Assembly: GCF_004343035.1 (NCBI RefSeq)
Contig: NZ_SMCQ01000015.1
Span: 17,167-81,166, forward strand
Source: Longibaculum muris
GTDB lineage: Bacteria; Bacillota_I; Bacilli_A; Erysipelotrichales; Coprobacillaceae
DNA length: 64,000 bases
Direction: 5' to 3'
Part shown: positions 8,948 to 17,831 of the stretch, one piece after another
How the letters are laid out: each line of letters starts with the position of its first letter
How positions within the stretch are numbered: the first letter of the stretch is position 1
The notes under the pieces: model-generated
Seen by the model: only the letters and a program-made list of their open reading frames with translations
Told to the model about the DNA's origin: nothing
Database searches by the model: none
Translations under genes and position numbers: made by a program

Positions 8948-10087
8948 ATGATTTATTTAGATTATGTATCTACAACACCTTTAAATAAAGAAGTTAATCA
9001 AATGTATCAATCATTATTAAATGATTATTTTGCTAATGCTGACTCTTTATATTCACTTGGATTACAAACCAGTTCATTAATGGAAAAGTCAAGAAGCTTA
9101 ATTGCTCAAATGTTAAATGTTAAACCAACTGAAATTATTTTTACAAGTGGTGCAAGTGAATCTAATAATACGGCAATTAAAGGTTGTGCTTTTCAATATC
9201 AAAATAGAGGGAAACATATTATTACTACTGCAATCGAACATTCAAGTGTCTATAATACTTGTTTACAATTAAGAGATGTTTTTGGTTTTGATGTGGATTT
9301 TATTTCAGTTGATCAAAATGGACATATCGATTTAGATGAATTAAAAAATAAAATTCGTGATGATACGATTTTAATTTCAATCATGTATGTGAATAATGAA
9401 ATTGGAAGTATTCAACCGATTGATAAAATAAGAGAATTAATATTAAATATGAATCCTAAAATTAAATTACATGTTGATATGGTTCAAGCACTTGGAAAAA
9501 TTCCGGTTGATTTGTCTTTGGTTGATATGGCTAGCTTTTCAGCTCATAAAATTTATGGACTTAAAGGAAGTGGCGTTTTATATAAAAAAGAATCCACAAC
9601 GCTGGTACCATTGATTTGTGGTGGTCAACAAGAAAACAACTTACGTGGTGGGACTTCTAATACTGCTACTCATATTATGTTTGCTAAAACATTACGTTTG
9701 GCTTTAGAAGATCAAGCACAAAAATTTCAACGTGTTCATGCTTTAAATCAATATGTAAGAAATGAGTTAATGAGAGAAAAAGATATTGTTATAAATAGTC
9801 CAATTGAAAATTGCTCACCTTATATTTTAAGCTTTTCAGCGATTGGTTATAAACCCGAAGTTATCTTACATGCTTTAGAAGCTAAGGAATGTTATGTATC
9901 AACGAAAAGTACATGTTCATCACATAAAAATGATGTTTCTAGAACTTTAGCTGCAATGGGTGTGGATGATGCTATTGCTAAAAGTGCGATTCGTATAAGC
10001 TTCTCACATTTAACAACTCAAGAAGAAATTGATGAATTTTTATATCATCTTCAAACAATATTAAAAACTATTAAGAAACAGAGGTAG
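8948..10087 (+). CDS. Cysteine desulfurase, NifS/IscS-like partner of ThiI
   Basis: 379 residues. A PLP-dependent aminotransferase-fold enzyme that removes sulfur from L-cysteine as an enzyme persulfide. Seen: IYLDYVSTTPLN at the start, TSGASESNN, the AIEHSS His region, the Schiff-base lysine in SFSAHKIYGLKGSG, and the catalytic cysteine in STKSTCSSHKND near residue 325. It is followed after four bases by thiI, matching the NifZ-ThiI pair of Bacillus, so its likely job is to load sulfur onto ThiI for 4-thiouridine in tRNA. A TATAAT at 8924-8929 and a GGAGG site precede it. Other sulfur acceptors cannot be excluded. Confidence 0.93.
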   Translation: MIYLDYVSTTPLNKEVNQMYQSLLNDYFANADSLYSLGLQTSSLMEKSRSLIAQMLNVKPTEIIFTSGASESNNTAIKGCAFQYQNRGKHIITTAIEHSSVYNTCLQLRDVFGFDVDFISVDQNGHIDLDELKNKIRDDTILISIMYVNNEIGSIQPIDKIRELILNMNPKIKLHVDMVQALGKIPVDLSLVDMASFSAHKIYGLKGSGVLYKKESTTLVPLICGGQQENNLRGGTSNTATHIMFAKTLRLALEDQAQKFQRVHALNQYVRNELMREKDIVINSPIENCSPYILSFSAIGYKPEVILHALEAKECYVSTKSTCSSHKNDVSRTLAAMGVDDAIAKSAIRISFSHLTTQEEIDEFLYHLQTILKTIKKQR

Positions 10088-10091
10088 AAAA

Positions 10092-11288
10092 ATGGAATGT
10101 AATCATATTTTAGTACGCTTTGGTGAATTAACAACCAAAGGAAAAAATCGAAAAATGTTTATTCGTAAATTATGTCAAAATACAAAAGAAATCTTAAAAC
10201 CAATGAGTCAATTGAAATATGAGTTATCTTTTGATCGTATGTATATTATTTTAAATGGGGAAGATCCAAAGGCTGTGGCTGAGAAATTGAAAACAGTCTT
10301 TGGGATTCATTCATTTTCATTTTGTTATAAGGTGGAAAGTGACTTAGAAAAAATAAAAGAAGTATGTCTGCAAGTTGTCGAAAATAATCCGGGACAGACT
10401 TTTAAAATTGATACCAAACGTAATGATAAAGACTATCCATTACATTCACATGATATCAATACAGCCATTGCGGGATATATTTTCCATCATACAAGCAAAA
10501 CTCTAAAGGTTGATGTCCATCATCCAGAAATTTTAGTGAAAGTTGAATTACGTAAAGATTATACATATGTTATGGATAATGTGATTATGGGTGCTGGTGG
10601 TTATCCTGTTGGTGTTGGTGGAAAAGCATTATTGATGTTATCGGGAGGAATTGATTCTCCGGTTGCTGGATACTTAACTTTAAAACGTGGAGTCGATATT
10701 GAATGTATTCATTATGCTTCACCACCATATACAAGTGATTTGGCAAGAGAAAAAGTTTTAGATTTAGTTGATGTCTTGAGACAATATACACATGGTAAAA
10801 TTGTGGTACATATTGTTCCGTTTACTGATTTACAATTAGCTGTTTATGAACATTGTGAAGAAAGCTATGCGATGACTGTTATGCGAAGAATGATGTATCG
10901 TATTGCTCAAGGGGTTGCTCAAAAAAATAATTGCTTAGCGATTGTTAATGGAGAAAGTATTGGACAAGTTGCTTCACAAACATTAGAAAGTATGGCAACT
11001 ATTAATGAAGTGATTCACATGCCAGTTTTACGTCCTGTGGCTTGTATGGATAAATTAGAAATTATTGATATTGCAACAAAAATTGGAACATATGATATTT
11101 CTATTCGTCCACATGAAGATTGTTGTACAATTTTCACGCCAAAACAACCTGCAACAAAACCAAAAAGCTATAAAGCACAAGCTTTTGAGGCTAACTGGGA
11201 TTTTGAAACAATGGTTCAAGAATGTGTTGAAAATACGCAAGATATTGTGATTGATGATAGTTATAAAAATATTGAAAATTTATTTTAA
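10092..11288 (+). CDS. thiI: tRNA 4-thiouridine synthase ThiI
   Basis: 398 residues, the length of ThiI forms without a rhodanese domain. The N-terminal ferredoxin-like and THUMP domains (about residues 1-165) bind tRNA; the PP-loop SGGIDSPVAGYL (about residue 184) adenylates U8, which then receives sulfur from the cysteine desulfurase encoded just upstream. Later conserved stretches NGESIGQVASQTLESM and RPHEDCCTIFTPKQP are typical. It acts in the cytoplasm on tRNA; in some bacteria ThiI also serves thiamine synthesis, but no thiamine gene is present here. It forms a two-gene operon with the desulfurase. No clear terminator separates it from sspA. Confidence 0.96.
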   Translation: MECNHILVRFGELTTKGKNRKMFIRKLCQNTKEILKPMSQLKYELSFDRMYIILNGEDPKAVAEKLKTVFGIHSFSFCYKVESDLEKIKEVCLQVVENNPGQTFKIDTKRNDKDYPLHSHDINTAIAGYIFHHTSKTLKVDVHHPEILVKVELRKDYTYVMDNVIMGAGGYPVGVGGKALLMLSGGIDSPVAGYLTLKRGVDIECIHYASPPYTSDLAREKVLDLVDVLRQYTHGKIVVHIVPFTDLQLAVYEHCEESYAMTVMRRMMYRIAQGVAQKNNCLAIVNGESIGQVASQTLESMATINEVIHMPVLRPVACMDKLEIIDIATKIGTYDISIRPHEDCCTIFTPKQPATKPKSYKAQAFEANWDFETMVQECVENTQDIVIDDSYKNIENLF

Positions 11289-11294
11289 AAAAAA

Positions 11295-11324
11295 TGAATA
11301 ATTTTGTAACCTTGACACAAACTA
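11295..11324 (+). promoter_or_regulatory. SigG-like (forespore) promoter of sspA
   Basis: TGAATA at 11295-11300, a 17-base gap and CAAACTA at 11318-11324 match the Bacillus SigG pattern TGAATA-N17/18-CATACTA with one mismatch. Placed directly before a spore protein gene, this supports forespore-specific transcription with a very short leader. Confidence 0.7.
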
Positions 11325-11333
11325 ATTGTGTCA
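11313..11333 (+). repeat. Inverted repeat over the sspA -10 and next to its ribosome binding site
   Basis: TGACACAA (11313-11320) and TTGTGTCA (11326-11333) form a perfect 8-bp palindrome around ACTAA. It covers the SigG-like -10 and abuts the AGGAGGTGA site. It may bind a regulator, or fold in readthrough mRNA from thiI and limit sspA translation. Confidence 0.5.
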
Positions 11334-11346
11334 GGAGGTGAAAGTT

Positions 11347-11562
11347 ATGAACTCAAACAATTCAAATAGAAACAAATTAGTCGTTCCTGGTGCTCAAAAT
11401 GCAATCGATCAAATGAAATACGAAATCGCTAATGAATTTGGTGTTAACCTTGGACCTGATGCAACTTCACGTGCTAACGGATCTGTTGGTGGTGAAATCA
11501 CTAAGAGATTAGTTGAAATGGGACAAAACCAAATCGCAGGTAGACAATCTCAAAGTCATTAA
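11347..11562 (+). CDS. sspA: Alpha/beta-type small acid-soluble spore protein
   Basis: 71 residues. SASPs of this type coat and protect spore DNA and are degraded at germination. Diagnostic features: [20 protein letters not shown], the germination-protease site region [12 protein letters not shown], and [15 protein letters not shown]. The start is the ATG behind AGGAGGTGA; a longer frame beginning with TTG at 11326 ignores that site. The gene lies after thiI as sspA does in Bacillus, and has a SigG-like promoter and a strong terminator. It shows that the organism, or a recent ancestor, forms spores. Confidence 0.97.
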   Translation: MNSNNSNRNKLVVPGAQNAIDQMKYEIANEFGVNLGPDATSRANGSVGGEITKRLVEMGQNQIAGRQSQSH

Positions 11563-11568
11563 GCTCAA

Positions 11569-11608
11569 TAAAAACCCTAGTCATAAAACCTTATGAGTAG
11601 GGTTTTTT
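11569..11608 (+). terminator. sspA terminator
   Basis: A long hairpin with AAAACCCTA/TAGGGTTTT outer arms and a CATAA/TTATG inner stem, ending in six T. Confidence 0.93.
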
Positions 11609-11619
11609 CATGTAAAAAA

Positions 11620-11633
11620 TGTTATCGCTTTCA
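11620..11633 (+). promoter_or_regulatory. Candidate CcpA (cre) site upstream of ackA
   Basis: TGTTATCGCTTTCA fits the cre consensus TGWAARCGYTWNCW with two mismatches and has the CG core. It lies just upstream of the -35 box, centred about 50 bases before the expected transcription start, the place from which CcpA activates ackA in Bacillus. Confidence 0.5.
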
Positions 11634-11641
11634 AATTTTTG

Positions 11642-11670
11642 TTGTATTTACTCTTTATTTTAGGTAAAAT
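11642..11670 (+). promoter_or_regulatory. ackA promoter
   Basis: TTGTAT (11642-11647), 17-base spacer, TAAAAT (11665-11670). The ackA ribosome binding site follows at about 11684. Confidence 0.75.
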
Positions 11671-11698
11671 AAATATATGTATGTAGGAGGAATGAATT

Positions 11699-12895
11699 AT
11701 GACAAAAGTTATGGCGGTTAACGCAGGAAGCTCATCATTAAAATTTCAATTATTCAATATGCCAAGTGAAGAAGTCATTACTTCTGGGATTGTTGAAAGA
11801 ATTGGAATGGATGATGGTATTTTTACGATTAAATATAATGGAGAGAAAAAGACAAAAACTTGTCCAATTCCAGATCATCAAGTTGCTGTAGATATGCTTT
11901 TAGAAGCATTGATTGATGAAGGTGTTTTAAAAGAATTAACAGAAATTGATGCCGTTGGACATCGTATTGTTCATGGTGGTGAATACTTTAGTGATAGTGC
12001 TGTTGTTGATGAAGATGTTGTTAGTAAAGTAGAGGAACTTTGCGAACTTGCTCCATTACATAATCCAGCACATTTAATTGGATATCGTGCTTTTAAAAAA
12101 GCTTTACCAGGAGTCGGACATGTTTTCACATTTGATACAGCTTTCCATCAAACACTTGATAAAGAAAGATATTTATATCCATTACCATTAGAATATTATA
12201 CTGATTTAAAAGTCAGAAGATATGGAGCTCATGGTACAAGTCATAAATATGTTTCAGAACAAGTGATTGAAATGTTAGGAAAACCAAGAGGTTCTCGTGT
12301 GATTGTTTGTCACCTTGGAAATGGAGCTAGTGTTTCTGCTGTCTTAGATGGAAAATGTATTGATACATCTATGGGATTTACACCACTTGCAGGAGTGATG
12401 ATGGGAACACGTTGTGGTGATGTTGATCCATCAATTATGCCTTATTTATGTAATAAATTAAATAAAACACCTGATGAAGTCTTAGAAATCTATAACAAAA
12501 AATCAGGGATGTTAGGAATTTCTGGCATTTCTTCAGATTCTCGTGATATTGAAAATGCTTTATTTAAAGAAGGAGATGAACGTGCTTTATTAACAAGTTT
12601 ATTATATGCACGTATTGTATCTAAATATATTGGTTCATATTATGCTGAACTTGGTGGTTGTGATGCGATTGCCTTTACTGCTGGAGTTGGTGAAAATGCA
12701 GCTTATTTAAGACGTTTAATCATTGACAATGTTTCTAAAGCATTTGGTGTTTTCTTGGATGAAGAATTAAATTCAGTAAGAAGTTCAGAAAACAGAGTGA
12801 TTTCACATCAATATTCACAAATCAAAGTCATGGTTATTCCAACAAATGAAGAAGTCATGATTGCTAGAGATACAGTCAGATTATTAGGATTATAA
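11699..12895 (+). CDS. ackA: Acetate kinase
   Basis: 398 residues, normal for AckA. It interconverts acetyl phosphate and ADP with acetate and ATP, the ATP-yielding last step of acetate fermentation. Seen: the N-terminal VNAGSSSLKFQLF signature, GHRIVHGGE, the catalytic region AFHQTL and RRYGAHGTSHKYV, the VCHLGNGASVSAV phosphate-binding motif and FTAGVGENAA near the C-terminus. No phosphotransacetylase gene is adjacent. It has its own promoter with a cre-like site upstream, so glucose activation through CcpA is plausible, and a strong terminator directly after the stop. Confidence 0.98.
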   Translation: MTKVMAVNAGSSSLKFQLFNMPSEEVITSGIVERIGMDDGIFTIKYNGEKKTKTCPIPDHQVAVDMLLEALIDEGVLKELTEIDAVGHRIVHGGEYFSDSAVVDEDVVSKVEELCELAPLHNPAHLIGYRAFKKALPGVGHVFTFDTAFHQTLDKERYLYPLPLEYYTDLKVRRYGAHGTSHKYVSEQVIEMLGKPRGSRVIVCHLGNGASVSAVLDGKCIDTSMGFTPLAGVMMGTRCGDVDPSIMPYLCNKLNKTPDEVLEIYNKKSGMLGISGISSDSRDIENALFKEGDERALLTSLLYARIVSKYIGSYYAELGGCDAIAFTAGVGENAAYLRRLIIDNVSKAFGVFLDEELNSVRSSENRVISHQYSQIKVMVIPTNEEVMIARDTVRLLGL

Positions 12896-12915
12896 GAACC
12901 TACGGGTTCTTTTTC
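12894..12915 (+). terminator. ackA terminator
   Basis: AAGAACC/GGTTCTT stem (12894-12900, 12905-12911) with a TACG loop and T-tract; it begins inside the stop codon. Confidence 0.92.
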
Positions 12916-12934
12916 TTATGTTCAATAAAATATG

Positions 12935-12943
12935 TGATATAAT
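12935..12943 (+). promoter_or_regulatory. Extended -10 promoter of the Abi_2 gene
   Basis: TGATATAAT is a perfect TGn-TATAAT extended -10; no good -35 is visible. It leaves a leader of only about 15-20 bases before the start codon. Confidence 0.6.
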
Positions 12944-12964
12944 AATCATAAGGAGGTGATGAGC

Positions 12965-15145
12965 TTGAATAAACAATGGGATAATCAAGATTTTCGAAAA
13001 GTCTTTCAATTTGCTAATGATGAGAAAAAACATAAAAAGATGCTTATTGAATCACTGAATCATCACGAACAAAATGAATTGATCTTAGAAAGAATAAAAG
13101 CCTCATTAAACGATGATTATCCAACATTTTTGGATATGATGAGTCGAGTTTATAAGGAATTAGATGAGGATGTGAAAAGACCTTTATTTGAATGGGTGAT
13201 TGAACATTCTGATTTTGAAAATGAAGCAGCTCTTTTACAAGAATTACAATACTATCGTTTTTTTATTGAAACAATTCAAAATCAAAAAGAATACTTACAT
13301 ATCATAACACTACAACAAGTCATTGAAAATCTCTCACAAGCTGGTTTACAAGACTTAGAAACAATAACTCATTATTTGCTGGCTAGATATTATTTTGAAA
13401 AGAAAGCAAACAAAAATGACTATCTTGAAAGAAGTCATGAAAAAGGTGAAGTTCTTTATCAAATCATTGATGCATATTTTCAACATAATAAAGACTATCT
13501 TATCGTTGTTGCACAAGCATTTTTCAAAGAAGAACAACTCCTACAACAAGATCTTATCAATAAAAAAATTGAGAAAATCATGCATAAGGCAACAAAAAAA
13601 TTAGATGATATTTATTATTGTCAGTTGCCTCAAGAAACAAAAATAACGCAATTAGAAGAACTTAAGGTGAAAGTTCTCCATAAACTTCCGATTGAATCAA
13701 ATGAATTTGAACAATATCCCCTCATTCATCGCTTTTTACAAACTCTACAACAATATTTAGAATATCTTACTCAGCTACAACCTATAGAATATAACGAAAC
13801 AATAGATTCACTACCAACTCAACCAATGCCTGATGAACAGCAATTACAATTGATTGAAGCTTTTTATCATCAACATCATCTCTATTATAAAAAATCACAA
13901 ATTATTGAAGAACTATTAGAAAATCCGTTTGTTATTCAATTTTATCAATTCTATAATCAAATAGATGAATTAACAGATTGTGAAGAAATGATTAAGAAAC
14001 TAGAGGAATTAATTTTAGATATTCGTGAAAGTGGTCTTAAAAATAAAGAAATCTTACGTCGTTTGTTGAGTGTTGCCCAAAAAGAAGTAGAAGACTTTAT
14101 TCAAAGTGAAGAAAAAGAAGAAATAGTTGAAGAACCTTTACCAATTCCTATTCAAAATACGGATGAGGTTATGAAAATTGGGAAGTTCTATGTTTTAAAA
14201 GAAAGTGTGGAAGATAATCCGGTTAATATTCAAAAGATTGTTCAATTATTAGCTAAAGAAGATCAAAAAGAAATCGCCTGGCTTAAATCACTTGTCTATC
14301 AAATTGGCTATGATAAAGTGCATGCTTATTTATTAAAATCACCAGCGATGTCAATTGATAATTTACAAACAATTATTCAACTAGATCGTTCTTTAAGATT
14401 TGAATATCAACGTATATTAGAAGATATTGAAATGTATTTTCGTTCTAGCTTTACTTATTTTTTATCTAATAAATATGATCAAAAATATTTAATGGCTTCA
14501 ACCTATCAACCTTTTTATAAGCGTGGCTATTTAATGGGAAATCTTTTTGAAGATAAACAAGAACATTATGATCAAGTAAAATTACTACGTAATCGAATTG
14601 ATGATGAAATCAAAAATAATAATTTACAGATAGTTGAAGAATATCGACGTTATAAATATGCTTTGCCTTTTTCTACAGCAGCAGGAATTATGACATTTGG
14701 TTGGATGATTAATGTTTTTGAAAACTTAAATTATTATGATAAAGCAGAATATTTAAGATGTTATTTTGAACGTTTAACGCCTCAAACATTTTGGCATTGG
14801 ATGATGAGCTTAAATAATTTAAGAAATCATTGTGCGCATTATCAAAGTCTCTATCGTTTATCTTCATTAAAAGAATTAAGACCAATTATGACTAAAGATG
14901 TAGATAGTAATGGTTATGATGATGATTTTAAGCATTCTTCATTATTTTATTATACTTTGATTATGATTCGTCTTTCTCCCAATGTTTTTAATGCTGAAGA
15001 TTTTATTGATAGTGTAGGCATTTTATTGAGAAAAGCAGGCCGTGAAAGTGGTTTAGTTGATTTATTAAAAGATTATTCTTTTCCTAAGAATTGGCGATAT
15101 GTTTTAGAAAATGAAAAGTCATCTAAAATTCATTTGGTTGATTAA
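12965..15145 (+). CDS. Abi_2-domain (HEPN) protein with long helical N-terminal region
   Basis: 726 residues from the TTG at 12965, chosen because AGGAGG ends eight bases upstream; the in-frame GTG and ATG at 12956 and 12959 overlap or abut that site. Residues about 1-390 are helical and unrecognised. Residues about 395-665 match the Abi_2 (AbiD/AbiF) family: KIGKFYVLKESV..., RSLRFEYQRILEDIEMYFRS and the HEPN RNase motif RNHCAH (R620, H625). Abi_2 proteins are abortive-infection factors believed to cut RNA, but members also occur as chromosomal genes of unknown role. AbiD/AbiF proteins are usually 300-400 residues, so the N-terminal extension is notable. It is monocistronic between ackA and nrnA, with no adjacent antitoxin gene. 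Confidence 0.85.
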   Translation: MNKQWDNQDFRKVFQFANDEKKHKKMLIESLNHHEQNELILERIKASLNDDYPTFLDMMSRVYKELDEDVKRPLFEWVIEHSDFENEAALLQELQYYRFFIETIQNQKEYLHIITLQQVIENLSQAGLQDLETITHYLLARYYFEKKANKNDYLERSHEKGEVLYQIIDAYFQHNKDYLIVVAQAFFKEEQLLQQDLINKKIEKIMHKATKKLDDIYYCQLPQETKITQLEELKVKVLHKLPIESNEFEQYPLIHRFLQTLQQYLEYLTQLQPIEYNETIDSLPTQPMPDEQQLQLIEAFYHQHHLYYKKSQIIEELLENPFVIQFYQFYNQIDELTDCEEMIKKLEELILDIRESGLKNKEILRRLLSVAQKEVEDFIQSEEKEEIVEEPLPIPIQNTDEVMKIGKFYVLKESVEDNPVNIQKIVQLLAKEDQKEIAWLKSLVYQIGYDKVHAYLLKSPAMSIDNLQTIIQLDRSLRFEYQRILEDIEMYFRSSFTYFLSNKYDQKYLMASTYQPFYKRGYLMGNLFEDKQEHYDQVKLLRNRIDDEIKNNNLQIVEEYRRYKYALPFSTAAGIMTFGWMINVFENLNYYDKAEYLRCYFERLTPQTFWHWMMSLNNLRNHCAHYQSLYRLSSLKELRPIMTKDVDSNGYDDDFKHSSLFYYTLIMIRLSPNVFNAEDFIDSVGILLRKAGRESGLVDLLKDYSFPKNWRYVLENEKSSKIHLVD

Positions 15146-15178
15146 ATAATCTCTTTTGTTGAGGAGATTATTTTTTGT
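15144..15178 (+). terminator. Terminator of the Abi_2 gene
   Basis: AAATAATCTC/GAGATTATTT arms (15144-15153, 15164-15173) followed by T; overlaps the stop codon. Confidence 0.9.
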
Positions 15179-15240
15179 TTGTTATTTATGGTTCATATTA
15201 AGGTCATTCTATGGTAGTATATTATATAAGGTGATGAAAA

Positions 15241-16164
15241 ATGGATAGGATATTTAAAGTAAGAAAAGAATATGATCAAATAATTATTTATCGACATGTG
15301 AATCCGGATTTAGATGCATTAGGTTCACAGTTAGGTTTGTATTGGACATTGAAAGAAATGTTTCCTCAAAAGAATATTGTTTTAGCCGGAAATATGGAAA
15401 GTGATTTATTGAAGATGTACGCTTCTTTTGAAGTTGAAGACATTCAAAAAGGTTCAACTTTAGGCATTGTTTTAGATACGGCTAATCGTGAACGAATTGA
15501 TGGGGATATTACAATTTGTGATAAGGTTTTAAAGATTGATCATCATATTGTTGTTGATTCGTATGGTGATTTAAATATCGAAGATGAGAGTGCTTCATCT
15601 TGTAGTGAAATTGTTACATTACTTTTAAAAGAAGGACGAGTTAAAATTCCACTTATTGCAGCGAATGCTTTGTATTTAGGAATCATTGGTGATAGTAATC
15701 GTTTTATGTATAGTTCAACTTCAGCTAAGACTTTTGAAGCCGCTGCATATTTATTAGAAAGTGGTATTCAAATTGAAGAATTATATCAATCTTTATATAT
15801 GCGTGATTTGAATGATCTAGAAGTCACTAAGTTTATTTTAAATCATTATCATAGAGATGGTAAGATTGCTTGGTATTATTTAGGTCAAGAAGATTTAGAT
15901 GTACTTCATCTTACACGTGAACAAGGCTCTAATTATGTGAATACGCTTGCAAATTATGAAGAATTTGAAGTGTGGATGGCCATTACTGAAAATACAAAGG
16001 AACATAATTATCGTGTCAGTATGCGTAGCCGTCACACAGCAATCAATGAGGTGGCCAATGCTTTTCGAGGTGGTGGGCATGCCTATGCGAGTGGGGCAAC
16101 GCTTGAATCATTAGATGAATTAAAAGATTTGATTGAGAAATTAAAGGAGAAAATGAATGGATAA
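15241..16164 (+). CDS. nrnA: DHH-family oligoribonuclease/pAp phosphatase NrnA
   Basis: 307 residues. Seen: the N-terminal phosphoesterase motif HVNPDLDALGSQLG, VLDTANRERIDG, the DHH triad in KIDHHIVVDS, and the DHHA1 substrate-binding motif FRGGGHAYASGA near the C-terminus. NrnA removes nucleotides from 2-5-mer RNAs and dephosphorylates 3'-phosphoadenosine 5'-phosphate, using Mn ions in the cytoplasm. Start ATG behind AAGGTGATG. It overlaps the next gene by eight bases, so the two are probably cotranscribed. The family is certain; NrnA as opposed to a related cyclic-dinucleotide-linked DHH enzyme is the best fit by length and lack of membrane domains. Confidence 0.9.
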   Translation: MDRIFKVRKEYDQIIIYRHVNPDLDALGSQLGLYWTLKEMFPQKNIVLAGNMESDLLKMYASFEVEDIQKGSTLGIVLDTANRERIDGDITICDKVLKIDHHIVVDSYGDLNIEDESASSCSEIVTLLLKEGRVKIPLIAANALYLGIIGDSNRFMYSSTSAKTFEAAAYLLESGIQIEELYQSLYMRDLNDLEVTKFILNHYHRDGKIAWYYLGQEDLDVLHLTREQGSNYVNTLANYEEFEVWMAITENTKEHNYRVSMRSRHTAINEVANAFRGGGHAYASGATLESLDELKDLIEKLKEKMNG

Positions 16165-17812
16165 AGTATTTGAAAGATTTTTTGGAAAGATGGGGGAAAA
16201 TCATCAGAGTGACTTTTTTAATAATCGTCAGCCCCAAAAGAAAGGAACATTGAAGGCAGCTATCATTGTCATTTTATTTTTCTTGATTGCTGAATATTTT
16301 ACAATGTTGCCACTTAATTTAAGATCACCAGATTTTGTGTTCTTTTTGAGTTTTTGTTTAATTATTTTTGTGGGATTAAGAAGTTTATTTCAAGCTTCTT
16401 TTGATAAGGTTGGAAAAGTCCTTGTTGGATTGGCTGCTGTATTTATTGCCTATGTTTTTATTGGACAATTAATCAGTTCACCAATTTTCCATGCTTCAAG
16501 TTATCAAAAACAATTAAATGTTGATAAGAAAGCTGATTTTTATGCTGATAACCCAAAAGTTAATTATCAATCAATACCAGTTGTTGATAAAGATAGTGCA
16601 GAACGTTTAGGTGATCGTAAAATGGGAGAAATTGTTGATTATGTTTCTCAATTTGAAGTTGATGATGAATATGGTCAAATCAACTATAAAGATAAACCAT
16701 ATCGTGTTACAACGATTTCTTATAGTGATTTTATTAAATGGTTTACTAATCATGGTGAAGGGTTACCTGCTTATATTCGTGTTGATATGGTTACTCAGGA
16801 AAGTGAAGTTGTTCGTTTAAAAGAAGGAATGAAATATTCTCATTCTGATTTATTTTTTAGAAATATTAATCGTCATATTCGTGTTCATTATCCAACGAAG
16901 ATGTTTGAAAATCCATCTTTTGAAATAGATGATGCCGGGAATCCATATTGGATTGCTCCAACATATACTTATAAAATTGGATTATTTGGTGGTAAAGATA
17001 TTACGGGGGCTATTTTGGTTAATGCGATTGATGGTAGTTGCCAATATTATAACATTGATAAAGTTCCAACTTGGGTTGATCGTGTTTATCCATCAGATTT
17101 ATTGTTAACGCAATTAGAAAATTGGGGTCAATATACAAATGGATATTTCAATACAATCTTTTCTCAAAAGGGGGTTTTAAAACCTACAGATGGATATAAC
17201 TATATTGCTTTAAATGATGATGTTTATTTGTATACTGGTTTAACATCAGTATCAAGTGATGCTTCTAATGTTGGGTTTGCTTTAATTAACATGCGTACAA
17301 AAGAAGCTAAATATTATGCAATCAGTGGAGCTGAAGAATTTTCTGCAATGTCATCAGCAGAAGGAAAAGTTCAAAACTTAAAATATACAGCAACTTTCCC
17401 AATCTTGATTAATGCTGGTGGGCAACCAACTTATTTCTTGTCACTAAAAGATAGTGCAGGATTAGTTAAAAGCTATGCGTTTGTTAGCGTTGAAAATTAT
17501 CAAATTGTAGCCGTTGGAAATAGTGTTGCAGAAGCTGAAAAAGAGTATTATCAATTGTTAAATGATAATGGTAAAGTGAAGGTTGATTTTGAAACTAAGA
17601 GTTTAAAAGCTAAGATTACAGCGATTCAAGAAGCTGTCGTGAATGGCAATTCACATTACTATTTTAAAATTGAAGGTGAAGATAAAGTCTTTATTGCACC
17701 AATTTCTTTAAATAGTGAGTTACCATTACTAAAAGTTGGAGATCAAGTGAGTATTGAATTTGTTGATGATGATTCAGCAAGTCAGACAGTTTCAACTTTA
17801 AAAATCGGATAG
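16157..17812 (+). CDS. Membrane protein with large extracytoplasmic domain
   Basis: 551 residues, not assigned to a named family by me. The N-terminal 30 residues are polar and probably cytoplasmic; three hydrophobic segments follow (about 31-50, 56-75 and 85-110: AAIIVILFFLIAEYF, FVFFLSFCLIIFVGL, VLVGLAAVFIAYVFIGQ). The rest, about 440 residues, is soluble and rich in beta strands, with PEPSY/CvpA-unlike motifs such as YSDFIKWFTNHGEGLPAY and a C-terminal OB-like segment ending in SIEFVDDDSASQTVSTLKIG. An envelope or adhesion-control role is only inference. It overlaps nrnA by eight bases and precedes the Sel1 gene by 19 bases, suggesting a three-gene operon; AAAGGAG lies six bases before the ATG. 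Confidence 0.8.
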   Translation: MDKVFERFFGKMGENHQSDFFNNRQPQKKGTLKAAIIVILFFLIAEYFTMLPLNLRSPDFVFFLSFCLIIFVGLRSLFQASFDKVGKVLVGLAAVFIAYVFIGQLISSPIFHASSYQKQLNVDKKADFYADNPKVNYQSIPVVDKDSAERLGDRKMGEIVDYVSQFEVDDEYGQINYKDKPYRVTTISYSDFIKWFTNHGEGLPAYIRVDMVTQESEVVRLKEGMKYSHSDLFFRNINRHIRVHYPTKMFENPSFEIDDAGNPYWIAPTYTYKIGLFGGKDITGAILVNAIDGSCQYYNIDKVPTWVDRVYPSDLLLTQLENWGQYTNGYFNTIFSQKGVLKPTDGYNYIALNDDVYLYTGLTSVSSDASNVGFALINMRTKEAKYYAISGAEEFSAMSSAEGKVQNLKYTATFPILINAGGQPTYFLSLKDSAGLVKSYAFVSVENYQIVAVGNSVAEAEKEYYQLLNDNGKVKVDFETKSLKAKITAIQEAVVNGNSHYYFKIEGEDKVFIAPISLNSELPLLKVGDQVSIEFVDDDSASQTVSTLKIG

Positions 17813-17831
17813 AAAATAAGGAGGGGAAATA

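Noticed and set aside
12896..12964. AbiF-associated structured RNA before the Abi_2 gene
   Set aside because: The gap holds only the ackA terminator, a promoter and a ribosome site; there is no room for the RNA.
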